Shown here piece after piece: positions 46,664 to 55,136 of a stretch of DNA of 64,000 nt. The notes under the pieces were generated by a model. It did no database searches. It was not told the origin of the DNA and saw nothing but the letters and a program-made list of their open reading frames with translations. A program made the translations under genes and the position numbers. The DNA is from Corynebacterium otitidis ATCC 51513 (GTDB taxonomy: Bacteria > Actinomycetota > Actinomycetes > Mycobacteriales > Mycobacteriaceae), in contig NZ_JH815193.1 of the NCBI RefSeq assembly GCF_000296405.1, positions 1 through 64,000 on the forward strand. Direction: 5' to 3'. The first letter of the stretch is position 1. Each line of letters opens with the position of its first letter.

Positions 46664-46707
46664 GCCGACCGCGGGCCCGAGCCGCCGGGCCGCGCCCTAG
46701 CGCCGGC

Positions 46708-46713
46708 TAGGAT
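46708..46713 (+). promoter_or_regulatory. Candidate -10 box for panBC
   Basis: TAGGAT at 79 nt before the panB ATG; no clear -35. It would leave a leader of about 72 nt. Confidence 0.4.
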
Positions 46714-46791
46714 GAGGCCACGCCCGCCCGAGCCGGCACCGGCCAACACCGCCGGCCCTGGCCCCGCAACGCTCATTCAGGGAGGAGCTTC

Positions 46792-47595
46792 ATGCCGACA
46801 CGCCTCACGGACCTCGCGAAGTGGAAGAAGGAGGGCCGCCGCTGGGCGATGCTCACCGCCTACGACTTCTCCACCGCCCGGGAGCTCACCGCCGCCGGCA
46901 TCGAGGTCCTGCTCGTCGGCGACTCCGCCGCCAACGTCGTCTACGGCTACCGCGACACCCAGCAAGTCTCCCTCGACGAGATCACCTACCTCACCGCCGC
47001 CGTCGTCCGCGGCGCCGGCGACGCCCTCGTCGTCGCCGACCTCCCGTTCGGCACCTACGAGGCCTCCGACGAGCAGGCCGTGAAAAGCGCCACCGAGCTC
47101 ATGGGCCGCACCGGCGCCCACGCCGTGAAGATCGAGGGCGGCGAGCGCATCGCCCCGCGCATCGCAGCCCTCGCCGCCGCCGGCGTGCCAGTCTTCGGCC
47201 ACATCGGCTTCACCCCGCAGTCCGTCCACCAACTCGGCGGCTTCAAGGTCCAGGGCCGCGGCAACAAGGCCGACGACCAGCTCCGACGCGACGCCCGCGC
47301 CGTCGCCCGCGCCGGCGCCAGCGCCATGGTGCTCGAGATGGTGCCCGCCCCCGCCGCCCGCGACATCACCCGCGAGGTCGACGTGCCCACCATCGGCATC
47401 GGCGCCGGGCCCGACACCGACGCCCAGGTCCTCGTCTGGGCCGACGCCGCCGGATTCCCCTCCGACCGCAAGGCCGCCCGCTTCGTCCACCGCTTCGCCG
47501 AGGCCGGCCAGGAGATCCGCGCCGCCGCCAGCCGCTTCAAGGAGGCCGTCGAGGCGGGAACCTTCCCCGACGCCACCCACTCCTTCCGCGACTAA
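46792..47595 (+). CDS. panB: 3-methyl-2-oxobutanoate hydroxymethyltransferase
   Basis: 267 aa. First step of pantothenate synthesis: transfers a hydroxymethyl group from methylene-tetrahydrofolate to 2-ketoisovalerate. Motifs: [33 protein letters not shown] (metal-binding Asp), [12 protein letters not shown] and [31 protein letters not shown] is ideal. It forms an operon with panC, as in C. glutamicum. Confidence 0.96.
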   Translation: MPTRLTDLAKWKKEGRRWAMLTAYDFSTARELTAAGIEVLLVGDSAANVVYGYRDTQQVSLDEITYLTAAVVRGAGDALVVADLPFGTYEASDEQAVKSATELMGRTGAHAVKIEGGERIAPRIAALAAAGVPVFGHIGFTPQSVHQLGGFKVQGRGNKADDQLRRDARAVARAGASAMVLEMVPAPAARDITREVDVPTIGIGAGPDTDAQVLVWADAAGFPSDRKAARFVHRFAEAGQEIRAAASRFKEAVEAGTFPDATHSFRD

Positions 47596-47653
47596 AACCA
47601 CCCAAACCCGCGCCCGCAGCGCCGCCGCTAACCGAAGGAGCACCACTAAAGCC

Positions 47654-48490
47654 GTGACCACGCCCCGCGTCATCACCACCACCGAGGGGCTCGCCGCGTT
47701 CCGCGCCGAGTCCCAGACACCCATCGCGCTCGTGCCCACGATGGGCGCCCTCCACGACGGACACCTCTCGCTCGTCCGCGCCGCCGCCGCGCCGGGCGAC
47801 GCGCGGGTGGTAGTCTCCATCTTCGTTAACCCGCTCCAGTTCGCGCCGGGCGAGGACCTCGACGCCTACCCGCGCACCCTGGATAGGGACCTCGAGCGCC
47901 TCGAGGGCGAGGGCGTCGACGCCGTCTTCGCGCCCACCGAGGACGAGATGTATCCCGCCGGCAAGCGCACGACGATCCACCCCGGGCCGACGGGCCAGGT
48001 CCTCGAGGGGGAGAGCCGCCCCACCCACTTCGCCGGGGTGCTCACCGTCGTCTACCGGCTCTTTCGCGTCACCGGGGCGCGACGCGCGTACTTCGGGCAG
48101 AAGGACTACCAGCAGCTCGTGCTCGTGCGGCAGATGGTCGAGGACCTAGGCCTCGGCGTCGAGGTCCACGGCGAGCCCATCGTCAGGGAGGGCGACGGGC
48201 TGGCGCTCTCCTCGAGGAACGTCTACCTCGACCCCTCGCAGCGCCGCGCCGCCGCCGCGATCCCCGCGGCGATCGACGCCGCGACCACGGCCGCGCCCCG
48301 CGGCAGGCAGGCCGCCCTCGACGCCGCGGCCGAGGCTCTCGTCGCCGAGCCCACCGTCGAGGTCGACTACATCTCCGTGCGCGGCGCGGACCTCGGCGAG
48401 CCGCCGAGTAGCGGCGAGGCCCGCGTCCTTATCGCCGCGCGGGTGGGCACCACCCGGCTCATCGACAACTCGCCGATCGACCTCGGGTAG
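47654..48490 (+). CDS. panC: Pantothenate synthetase
   Basis: 278 aa; joins pantoate and beta-alanine with ATP. The HIGH-like motif is PTMGALHDGHLSLVR (about 28-42), with VSIFVNPLQFAPGEDL, AYFGQKDYQQL and the KMSKS-like LALSSRNVYLDPSQR. Start GTG 47654; AAGGAG lies 14 nt upstream, rather far. 58 nt separate it from panB. panD is not in the window. Confidence 0.96.
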   Translation: MTTPRVITTTEGLAAFRAESQTPIALVPTMGALHDGHLSLVRAAAAPGDARVVVSIFVNPLQFAPGEDLDAYPRTLDRDLERLEGEGVDAVFAPTEDEMYPAGKRTTIHPGPTGQVLEGESRPTHFAGVLTVVYRLFRVTGARRAYFGQKDYQQLVLVRQMVEDLGLGVEVHGEPIVREGDGLALSSRNVYLDPSQRRAAAAIPAAIDAATTAAPRGRQAALDAAAEALVAEPTVEVDYISVRGADLGEPPSSGEARVLIAARVGTTRLIDNSPIDLG

Positions 48491-48497
48491 CGGCGAC

Positions 48498-48536
48498 GGC
48501 CGGGCGGGGAAGGGGAGAGGTCCCGCCCGCCCGGCC
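48498..48536. terminator. Hairpin between converging panC and the Dcu-type gene
   Basis: GGCCGGGCGGG at 48498-48508 pairs with CCCGCCCGGCC at 48526-48536. No U-tract follows, so it may act as an mRNA-end barrier rather than a full terminator. Confidence 0.6.
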
Positions 48537-48548
48537 GCGGCTTAGCTT

Positions 48549-49853
48549 CTAGAGGATCACCTCGCCGAGCAGGAAGCCCAGCCCCACGGCGACGGCCAGG
48601 CCGACGATGCCGGGCAGGAGGAACGGGTGGTTGAACACCCAGCGCCCGATCCGGGTGGAGCCGGTGTCGTCCATCTCCACGGCCGCGACGAGCGTGGGGT
48701 AGGTGGGCAGGACGAACAGTCCCGAGGTCGCCGCGAAGCTCGCGACGGCGGTCACCGGCCCGACGCCGAGCGCAAGCGCTGCGGGCATCATCGTCTGCGT
48801 CGTCGCGGCCTGCGAGTAGAGCAGCGTCGAGGCGAGGAACAGCACGACGGCGAGCAGCCACGGGAAGTCGGCGAGCAGATCGCCCGCGAGGTCGGTGAGC
48901 TGATCGAGGTAGTGGTTGATGAACGTCGCGCCGAGCCACGCGACGCCGAGCACGCACACGCACGCCGACATGCCTGAGCGGAACACCGGAGCGCCGAGCA
49001 GGTCCTTCGGGCTGGTCTTGCACGTCGCGACGATGACGAGCGCGGCGGTGAGCATGACCGTCATGATCGCCTCGTTGCGCCCCAGCGTCGGCTCCTCGAT
49101 GAGCCCCAGCTGCTCGGAAATCAGCGTCGCGTACGCCATCACGGCGACGACGGCGACGAGGAAGATGAGCACCGAGCGCTTCGCCGCCGGGCCCGACTCG
49201 TGGCCGCCCGGCCGCGGCGGCTCGACCTCGCCGCGCTCGAGGCGCTCCCGGTAGACGGGGTCCTGGTCGAGCGGCTTGCCCAGCCGGTTCGCGACAAACG
49301 CCATCGGCAGGATCGCGAGCGCCGTGGCCGGCACCGCGACCGCCAGCAGCTGCAGGTAGCCCACGCCGAGCGGCTCGACAAGGCTGGCCATGAGCACGAC
49401 CGCAGCCGAGATGGGGGAGGCGGTGATACCCATCTGGGAGCCGACCACCGCGGCCGACAGCGGCCTAGAGGGCCGCACGCCGCCCTCCTTGGCGACCTCG
49501 GCGATGACCGGCAGCGTCGAGAACGACGTGTGCCCCGTGCCGGCAAATAGCGTCATCGAGTAGGTGACGTAGGGGGCGAGGTAGGTGACCTTCGAGGGGT
49601 TCTTGCGAAGAAGTCGCTCCGCGAGGCCGACGAGGTAGCTCATGCCGCCGGCCGACTGCATCGCGGCAATCGCGGCGATGACCGACATGATGATGCCGAT
49701 GACGTCCCAGGGGATGTCCTCCCGGTCGACCGGAATGCCGGTCGCGCCGAGCAGCATCACCCCGAGCCCGCCGGCGAGCCCGATTCCGATGGATCCCTTC
49801 CGGGCGCCGATGATGATCGCGCCGAAGAGGATGATCAGGTGGACTATGACCAT
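48549..49853 (-). CDS. Anaerobic C4-dicarboxylate transporter, DcuA/DcuB type
   Basis: 434 aa with about 10-12 membrane segments. Family features are VHLIILFGAIIIGARKGSIG at the start, FAGTGHTSFSTLPVIAEVAK and GVRPSRPLSAAVVGSQMGIT. It probably exchanges fumarate, malate, aspartate and succinate, useful for succinate export or fumarate respiration without oxygen. ATG 49853 was preferred (GCGAGG 5 nt upstream). Confidence 0.88.
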   Translation of the reverse strand: MVIVHLIILFGAIIIGARKGSIGIGLAGGLGVMLLGATGIPVDREDIPWDVIGIIMSVIAAIAAMQSAGGMSYLVGLAERLLRKNPSKVTYLAPYVTYSMTLFAGTGHTSFSTLPVIAEVAKEGGVRPSRPLSAAVVGSQMGITASPISAAVVLMASLVEPLGVGYLQLLAVAVPATALAILPMAFVANRLGKPLDQDPVYRERLERGEVEPPRPGGHESGPAAKRSVLIFLVAVVAVMAYATLISEQLGLIEEPTLGRNEAIMTVMLTAALVIVATCKTSPKDLLGAPVFRSGMSACVCVLGVAWLGATFINHYLDQLTDLAGDLLADFPWLLAVVLFLASTLLYSQAATTQTMMPAALALGVGPVTAVASFAATSGLFVLPTYPTLVAAVEMDDTGSTRIGRWVFNHPFLLPGIVGLAVAVGLGFLLGEVIL

Positions 49854-49937
49854 GCCGGCCTCGCTTTCGCTCGCACACCAGGGGCGACCGCGGGCAGATC
49901 GCCCGGGGTCTCTGCACTCCACTATGCGCCAAGCAGC

Positions 49938-49966
49938 TTGACAAAAGGGTGATGTGAGCGCATTAT
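49938..49966 (+). promoter_or_regulatory. Strong sigma-A-type promoter without an evident gene
   Basis: TTGACA at 49938-49943, a 17-nt spacer and CATTAT at 49961-49966. It is the only perfect -35 box noticed in the window. The nearest plus-strand gene, acr3, is 1 kb away and has arsR in between on the other strand. Confidence 0.68.
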
Positions 49967-49971
49967 CACCC
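49947..49971. promoter_or_regulatory. Operator-like inverted repeat within the 49938 promoter
   Basis: GGGTGAT (49947-49953) and ATCACCC (49965-49971), perfect 7-bp arms 11 nt apart, lying between -35 and over -10. Position and symmetry fit a repressor site. Confidence 0.55.
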
Positions 49972-50383
49972 GGCTATATGAGCGGCCCCACAAGGGGTAG
50001 ATCGAAGGGTCGGGGAGCGGTGCGCGGTACCGCCTCTTTGGCGGGGAGAAACCCGACGGCCAGGCCCCGCGGACCGGTAGCAAGCTTCACGAGATTGCGC
50101 AGCGTGCGAGGCAAAGGGAAGGACTCGCGCCTTGGGGCGAGCCAACGCCATCAAGAGCGACGAACCGGCCGAATACCGGCGTGAGGACAGGTCGGCGAAC
50201 GCGCGCCGCGGGCAAGACCGGCGACCGTGCGATGCGGCGACACGTACGGCCGCCGGGCCGGTTCGCGGCGCGTGGGGCCGGCGGCCTTGCGGAGGATGGG
50301 GGCAGGCCACGGGGCGCGCGGAGAGGCAGCCTGGCCGGCGAGAGCCGCCAACGGTGGGGAGCGGGAGCCGCCGCTGATCTGAC

Positions 50384-50397
50384 ATAATATATATTAT
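50384..50397. repeat. AT-only palindrome
   Basis: ATAATATATATTAT, a perfect 14-bp palindrome in DNA that is otherwise about 70% G+C. Possible regulator site or easily melted DNA. Confidence 0.6.
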
Positions 50398-50538
50398 CGG
50401 CGTTTAAGGGGTGGTGGCCGGTAGCGGTCGTATGCACGGCTCATCGGCATCGACACTCCAGGTCGTCGCGCTCGCCGCCCGCTGTCGTGCCACCAGTTCC
50501 GCCCTGAGCCCACCTGGCCAACACTGCGAGGCGTGTCC

Positions 50539-50895
50539 TCAACCGATCTGAAGCACGGTGCGCAAATCGGCGAAGGCCTCCGGGCGGACCTGATGGATCA
50601 CGCTGCGCCTCTCGCGGCGACGCTCCAGAAGCCCCGCCTCGGTCATCTTCTTCAAATGGTGCGAGATCGTCGGCTGGCTCAGACCCATCATGTCGGCGAT
50701 GTCGCCGACGCTCGCCGGTTCGCACCCCGCGGCGGCCAGCTCGGACAGGATCCGTAGCCGCACCGGCTCCGCCAGGACCTTAAACACTTCGGCGTAGCGA
50801 ACCGATTCGTCCTCGGTTAGCGGCCCGGTGCCCAGCGAACAACACCGCGAGTTGTTTAGGACGTCGGCGTCGGATACGGGACGGGTCGGGCTCAT
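50539..50895 (-). CDS. arsR: Arsenic-responsive repressor ArsR
   Basis: 118 aa winged-helix repressor. Helix-turn-helix: SVGDIADMMGLSQPTISHHL. The As(III)-binding cysteines are Cys18, Cys19 and Cys58 (SRCCSL and AAGCEPAS); their spacing equals Cys15/Cys16/Cys55 of C. glutamicum ArsR, a site distinct from the CVC type of E. coli. It is divergent from acr3 with an 84-nt gap holding an inverted repeat; it should repress both until arsenite or antimonite binds. Confidence 0.93.
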   Translation of the reverse strand: MSPTRPVSDADVLNNSRCCSLGTGPLTEDESVRYAEVFKVLAEPVRLRILSELAAAGCEPASVGDIADMMGLSQPTISHHLKKMTEAGLLERRRERRSVIHQVRPEAFADLRTVLQIG

Positions 50896-50938
50896 GCACA
50901 CCACGCTACATTGACGCACATCGATTTCGGAACTATTT

Positions 50939-50964
50939 TCATATATAGATCCACGTCGATATGA
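50939..50964. promoter_or_regulatory. Candidate ArsR operator between arsR and acr3
   Basis: TCATAT (50939-50944) and ATATGA (50959-50964) form an inverted repeat 15 nt before the acr3 ATG, in the only AT-rich part of the divergent gap. Confidence 0.55.
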
Positions 50965-50979
50965 AAGAGGTAGGATCCC

Positions 50980-52083
50980 ATGACTCCGCCTTCGGCTCCG
51001 GGCGTAGCGCCGCCCCGCATGTCGTTTCTCGACCGCTTCTTGCCCGTCTGGATCATCCTGGCCATGGCCGCGGGCCTGGCGATCAGCCGCCTGGCCCCTG
51101 GCATCGGTGACGCCCTGGGCGCCGTCGAGGTCGGCGGGATCTCCATTCCCATCGCCCTTGGTCTGCTGGTGATGATGTACCCGCCGCTGGCCAAGGTTCG
51201 CTACGACAAGGCCGGCAAGATCGCCACAGACGCGCGGCTGATGGGCGTGTCTCTCGTCCTCAACTGGGTCGTCGGCCCACTGTTCATGTTCACCCTCGCC
51301 TGGATCTTCCTGCCGGACCAGCCAGAACTTCGCACCGGTTTGATCATGGTCGGCCTCGCCCGCTGCATCGCGATGGTGCTCGTCTGGTCGGACCTCTCGT
51401 GCGCCGACCGGGAGGCCACCGCGGTGCTGGTGGCAATCAACTCGGTGTTCCAGGTGATCATGTACGCCGTTCTCGGCTGGTTCTACCTGCAGATCCTGCC
51501 GTCCTGGCTGGGTTTGGAGACGACCTCGGCGGAGTTCTCCTTCTGGACAATCGCCGCCGCGGTGCTGGTGTTCCTGGGGATCCCGCTGCTGGCCGGGGCG
51601 GCCTCCCGGCTGCTCGGCGAGAAGATCAAGAGCCGCGACTGGTACGAGAACACCTTCCTTCCGCGGGTCTCGCCGCTGGCGCTCATCGGCCTGCTGTACA
51701 CGATCGTGCTGCTCTTCTCGCTGCAAGGCGATAAGGTAGCGGCCAATCCGTGGGCAGTGGCGCGGTTGGCGCTTCCGCTGGTGCTCTACTTCCTGGGCAT
51801 GTTCGCCCTCGCGCTGATCACGGCGAAGCTCGCCAACCTCAACTACGCCCAGTCGGCATCGGTGTCGTTCACCGCGGCGGGCAACAACTTCGAGCTGGCC
51901 ATCGCGGTGTCCATCGGCACCTTCGGCGCCGCCTCGGGCGAGGCGCTGGCGGGGACGATCGGCCCGATGATCGAGGTGCCGATCCTCGTCGCGCTGGTCT
52001 ACGTCATGCGCTGGCTGGGGCCGAAACTGTTCGCGGGCGACCCGACCCTGCCGCACGCCCAATTCGCCAGGACGGCCGCCTGA
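50980..52083 (+). CDS. acr3: Arsenite efflux transporter Acr3
   Basis: 367 aa with ten predicted membrane segments. The residues known to be essential in the C. glutamicum protein are in the same positions: Cys129 in GLARCIAMV and Glu305 in GNNFELAIAV. Opening FLDRFLPVWIILAMAAGLAI is typical. It expels As(III) and Sb(III) with the proton gradient. No arsenate reductase (arsC) is next to it, so arsenate would need a reductase encoded elsewhere. RBS AAAGAGG about 9 nt upstream. Confidence 0.95.
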   Translation: MTPPSAPGVAPPRMSFLDRFLPVWIILAMAAGLAISRLAPGIGDALGAVEVGGISIPIALGLLVMMYPPLAKVRYDKAGKIATDARLMGVSLVLNWVVGPLFMFTLAWIFLPDQPELRTGLIMVGLARCIAMVLVWSDLSCADREATAVLVAINSVFQVIMYAVLGWFYLQILPSWLGLETTSAEFSFWTIAAAVLVFLGIPLLAGAASRLLGEKIKSRDWYENTFLPRVSPLALIGLLYTIVLLFSLQGDKVAANPWAVARLALPLVLYFLGMFALALITAKLANLNYAQSASVSFTAAGNNFELAIAVSIGTFGAASGEALAGTIGPMIEVPILVALVYVMRWLGPKLFAGDPTLPHAQFARTAA

Positions 52084-52271
52084 CCCATCCCGCATGCGAC
52101 CGACGCCCCGTCGTCGACGACGCATGGCCGTTTTCCGCCGCCGCGAGAGCCCGGCCACTTCCCCGTCACGCCGCCCCGCCGTCTGCGCCCCGCAATGCTC
52201 CTGCGCAACGCGGACGGCGTCGGTGTGTCCGGACGCAGGCGGGCGCAAACACCACATCCGGGGGTGGGCTG

Positions 52272-52291
52272 TATCACAAACCGATGTGATA
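52272..52291. promoter_or_regulatory. Operator-like inverted repeat upstream of the SDR gene
   Basis: TATCACA-AACCGA-TGTGATA: perfect 7-bp arms with a 6-nt spacer, ending 26 nt before the SDR start. The order of half-sites (TCACA then TGTGA) is the reverse of a CRP/GlxR site, so a TetR- or GntR-type repressor is more likely. Confidence 0.6.
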
Positions 52292-52317
52292 GTTGTTTTT
52301 CTGGTTACGGTTACCCC

Positions 52318-53100
52318 ATGACACGCACAGTATTCATCTCGGGCGCGGCTCAGGGCATCGGGCGCGCCACCGCGCAGCGCCTGGCCGGCCGCGGCTGGAG
52401 CGTCGGGGCCTACGACATCAGCGACAACTTCGACTGGGCGACCGGGCCCAACCTCCACACCGGGCACCTCGACGTCACGGACCCCGAGGGCTGGGAGAAC
52501 GCCCTCTCGGAGTTCGCCCAGGCCGTGGGCGGGCACATTGACGTCGTCGTCAACAACGCCGGCATCCTCTACGGCGGCCCGTTCGTCACCGAGGGCTCGT
52601 ACAAGAAAGACGCCGCCCTCGTCGACGTCAACGTCAAGGGCGTGCTCTTCGGCGCCCGCGCCGCCTACCCCTGGCTCCAGAAGAGCCCGGACGCCCGGCT
52701 CGTCAACATCGCCAGCGCGGCGGCGATCTACGGCACCCCGGACATGGCCGTCTACTCCACCACGAAGTTCGCGGTCCGCGGCATCACCGAGGCCCTCGAC
52801 CAGGAGTGGGACCAGGACGACATCACCGTCACCTCGCTCTGGCCGCTCTACGCCAAGACCGGGATGCTCGACGGCGTAGAGACTAGCGGCACCAAGCCCA
52901 TGGGCGTGAGCCTTTCGGCCGAGGACATCGCGGAGGCCATCACCAAGGTCGTGGAGGCCCCGCGTTCCAAGCCCACCAAGGTCCACCACCCCGTGGGGCG
53001 TCAGGCCAAGATCATGTACCTGGCCTCGCACTTCTCGCCCAACTGGCTGCTCCGCTTCATCAACGCGAAGCTCACCACCGACCGCAAGGTCCGGTTCTAG
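52318..53100 (+). CDS. Short-chain dehydrogenase/reductase
   Basis: 260 aa. Cofactor motif SGAAQGIGRATAQ (TGxxxGxG type, about 8-20), DVT for the adenine-binding loop, NNAGILYGG, the catalytic Ser in NIASAAAIYG and YSTTK (Tyr-x3-Lys). Asp37 at the end of strand 2 (GAYDIS) predicts NAD(H) preference. No ribosome site lies before ATG 52318, so it may be leaderless. The substrate is unknown; the upstream operator suggests inducible expression. Confidence 0.88.
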   Translation: MTRTVFISGAAQGIGRATAQRLAGRGWSVGAYDISDNFDWATGPNLHTGHLDVTDPEGWENALSEFAQAVGGHIDVVVNNAGILYGGPFVTEGSYKKDAALVDVNVKGVLFGARAAYPWLQKSPDARLVNIASAAAIYGTPDMAVYSTTKFAVRGITEALDQEWDQDDITVTSLWPLYAKTGMLDGVETSGTKPMGVSLSAEDIAEAITKVVEAPRSKPTKVHHPVGRQAKIMYLASHFSPNWLLRFINAKLTTDRKVRF

Positions 53101-53124
53101 TCAGCCGGCTGAGGCTCTCGGGAC

Positions 53125-53175
53125 GGCACGTGTAACACCGAGGCGTCTGCGCCTCGGCCTCACACGTGCCTTCGT
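53125..53175 (+). terminator. Nested hairpin after the SDR gene
   Basis: Outer stem GGCACGTGT/ACACGTGCC and inner stem CCGAGGCG/CGCCTCGG, followed by TTCGT. Probably terminates the SDR transcript. Confidence 0.7.
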
Positions 53176-53231
53176 ATCGGCGTCATTCCTCGAAGGCCGC
53201 GCGATTTCGCCCCGATGACCCGCTGATCTGC

Positions 53232-53237
53232 TAGTTT
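53232..53237 (+). promoter_or_regulatory. Leaderless promoter of the nitronate monooxygenase gene
   Basis: TAGTTT ends 7 nt before ATG 53245. Confidence 0.62.
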
Positions 53238-53244
53238 GGCGCGC

Positions 53245-54297
53245 ATGAGCGGAATCGACGACCTGTGTCGGCTGCCGATCGTGCTCGCCCCGATGGCGGG
53301 CGGCCCCTCGACCCCGGAGCTCACCGCCGCGGTCAGCGAGGCCGGCGGCCTTGGGGTGCTCGCCGGGGGATATCTCTCACCCGAGGAGCTGGGCCGTCGC
53401 ATCGCCGCCGTCGAGCGGCTCACCGACCGGCCCTTCGGGGCGAACCTCTTCTCCCCGCCCGCGCGCGCCGAGACCTCTCCTGAGCAGGCCGCCGAGCTGC
53501 GCCGCTACCGCGAGCTGCTCGTTGAGCTCGGCTACCCACCCGAGCTGCTGCCCGAGACGCCGGTGTTCGACGACGACGGCTACCGCGCGAAACTCGAGGT
53601 CGTCGCAGATTCGCGCGCGGCGGTGGTGTCGACGGCCTTCGGCTACCCGGACGAGGCCGCCACGAGGCTGCTGCGCTCCCGGGGCAAGGCAATCGCGCTC
53701 AAGGCGACGACCCCGGAGGAGATCGAGTACCTCGACAAGGCGGACTGCGACGCGATCGTCGTGCAGGGCCGGGAGGCCGGCGGCCACCGGGCGACGGTGC
53801 TCTCCCCGCCCGAGGCCGGCTCGTCGTTCACGCTTAGTGAGCTCCTCGACCACGCCCGCGGCGCGACGTCGAAGCCGGTCGTCGCCGCCGGCGGGATCGC
53901 CACGGCCTCAGACGTCGAGGGCGCGCTGCGCCGCGGCGCGGCGGCCGCGCAGGCGGGCACGGCGTTCCTCCTCGCCGAGGAGGCCGGGACCAAAGAGACT
54001 CACCGCCGCGCCTTGCAGGAGCTGCGCGGCCGGTCGACGACGCTGACGCGGGCGTTCAGCGGTCGGCTGGCCCGCGGGATCGGCAACGCGTTCATCGAGT
54101 GGGTCGGCGAGCGCGCCCCGGGCCTCTACCCGGAGCTCCACCACCTCACCTCCGGGCTGCGCGCCGAGGCCAACGGCGCCGGCGACGCCGAGGCCCTCAA
54201 CCTGTGGGCCGGTGTCGGCTTCCCCAGCGCAGAGGCCGCGCCCGCCGCCCGGATCGTCGAGGCCCTGGCGGCGGGCGCGGCGGCGCAGACCAAGTAG
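53245..54297 (+). CDS. Nitronate monooxygenase-like flavoenzyme
   Basis: 350 aa TIM barrel binding FMN. Typical segments: LPIVLAPMAGGPSTPELTAA, GGLGVLAGGYLSPEEL, DAIVVQGREAGGHRA and KPVVAAGGIATASDVEGALR. Oxidises alkyl nitronates or related compounds; some members are enoyl reductases or detoxify propionate-3-nitronate. Start ATG 53245 by the leaderless promoter. No linked pathway genes. Confidence 0.88.
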   Translation: MSGIDDLCRLPIVLAPMAGGPSTPELTAAVSEAGGLGVLAGGYLSPEELGRRIAAVERLTDRPFGANLFSPPARAETSPEQAAELRRYRELLVELGYPPELLPETPVFDDDGYRAKLEVVADSRAAVVSTAFGYPDEAATRLLRSRGKAIALKATTPEEIEYLDKADCDAIVVQGREAGGHRATVLSPPEAGSSFTLSELLDHARGATSKPVVAAGGIATASDVEGALRRGAAAAQAGTAFLLAEEAGTKETHRRALQELRGRSTTLTRAFSGRLARGIGNAFIEWVGERAPGLYPELHHLTSGLRAEANGAGDAEALNLWAGVGFPSAEAAPAARIVEALAAGAAAQTK

Positions 54298-54308
54298 CTG
54301 CCGCTTCC

Positions 54309-55055
54309 CTACTTCACGTCGCGGCGCTGGTTGACGACCAGCGCGCCCGCGACGGCGACGACGAGCCAGGCGACGACGACCGCCCCATTGAGCACGAAGG
54401 AGCTCCCGAGGAGGGGCTCGGGCGTGGTCTCGAAGAGGCTGGTTAGGCTCTGGGCGTTGAAGAACGGCATCAACGCCTGCAGGAAGGGCATCCGGCCGAG
54501 GAGTCCGCCGAGGATCCCCTCGACCACGGCCATCCAGATGAGCGGCAGCGCCACGGAAAGCCCCTGGCTCCCGATGATCGCCGACAGGCCCATGACGATG
54601 ATGAGCACGGAGGTCTGCATGAGCGGCTGCCCGACGAGGACGACGGGGAGCCCCTCGTTGACGAAGCCGTCGAAGAAGACGAGCCCCAGCACGGCGTCGA
54701 CGAGCAGCGCGACGAGGAACACGAGGATGAGCCCCACCGCGGTGACGAGCATCTTCGCCACGAGCCAGTGCCAGCGGCTCTTCTGGGTGAGGAAGGCCTG
54801 GGCGTACATCGAGGTCTTGATGTCGGTCGTCGTGCTCACCGCGCCGAACGCGACGGCGACGAACGTGGCGGTCATCGAGGCGATCATGACCATGCCCCAG
54901 CCGAAGATGACCTCCTGGTGATTGATCGACTTGACGATGATCGCCACGGCGATCGGCAGAATGGTGATAATCGCGTAGATCGCGGCGAAGACGGCGGTGC
55001 TTTTTCTGGTGAGGAGCTTGGTGAGCTCCGAACGGAGGGCGGCGGCGAAGGCCAT
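54309..55055 (-). CDS. ABC-2 type membrane protein (permease)
   Basis: 248 aa with six predicted membrane segments and the N-terminal AALRSELTKLLTRKSTAVFA that is typical of ABC-2 permeases working with a separate ATPase. Segments include IYAIITILPIAVAIIVKSIN and ILVFLVALLVDAVLGLVFF. It is the partner of the ATPase encoded 81 nt upstream on the same strand. The substrate (antimicrobial, lipid or peptide) is unknown. Confidence 0.87.
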   Translation of the reverse strand: MAFAAALRSELTKLLTRKSTAVFAAIYAIITILPIAVAIIVKSINHQEVIFGWGMVMIASMTATFVAVAFGAVSTTTDIKTSMYAQAFLTQKSRWHWLVAKMLVTAVGLILVFLVALLVDAVLGLVFFDGFVNEGLPVVLVGQPLMQTSVLIIVMGLSAIIGSQGLSVALPLIWMAVVEGILGGLLGRMPFLQALMPFFNAQSLTSLFETTPEPLLGSSFVLNGAVVVAWLVVAVAGALVVNQRRDVK

Positions 55056-55136
55056 CGGTTTCCGGAACCTTTCTTTATCCTGGTGCGAATTAAACGGAGT
55101 ACGAATACCTCGGGCAGGAGAGGTAAAACCGGCCGG

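Larger units (their letters stand above)
49854..50538. other. Gene-free stretch with promoter and palindromes before arsR
   Basis: 685 nt. All frames that stay open encode only Arg/Pro/Ala-rich sequence without ribosome site or domain. The plus strand has a near-consensus promoter (49938-49966) and downstream several short hairpins (for example CTCGCGCCTTGGGGCGAG near 50127 and CCGGCCGAATACCGG near 50167), so a structured RNA is possible. An AT-rich palindrome lies at 50384. Composition differs from the flanking genes. Confidence 0.55.

Noticed and set aside
49953-49970. GlxR/CRP site at TGTGAGCGCATTATCA
   Set aside because: Only the left half matches TGTGA at the right spacing; the GGGTGAT/ATCACCC symmetry explains the sequence better.
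49966-50385. Minus-strand frame of 139 codons starting just after the AT palindrome
   Set aside because: Translation is Arg/Pro/Ser-rich without domain, no ribosome site precedes the ATG, and codon bias is not gene-like; kept only as part of the unexplained region.
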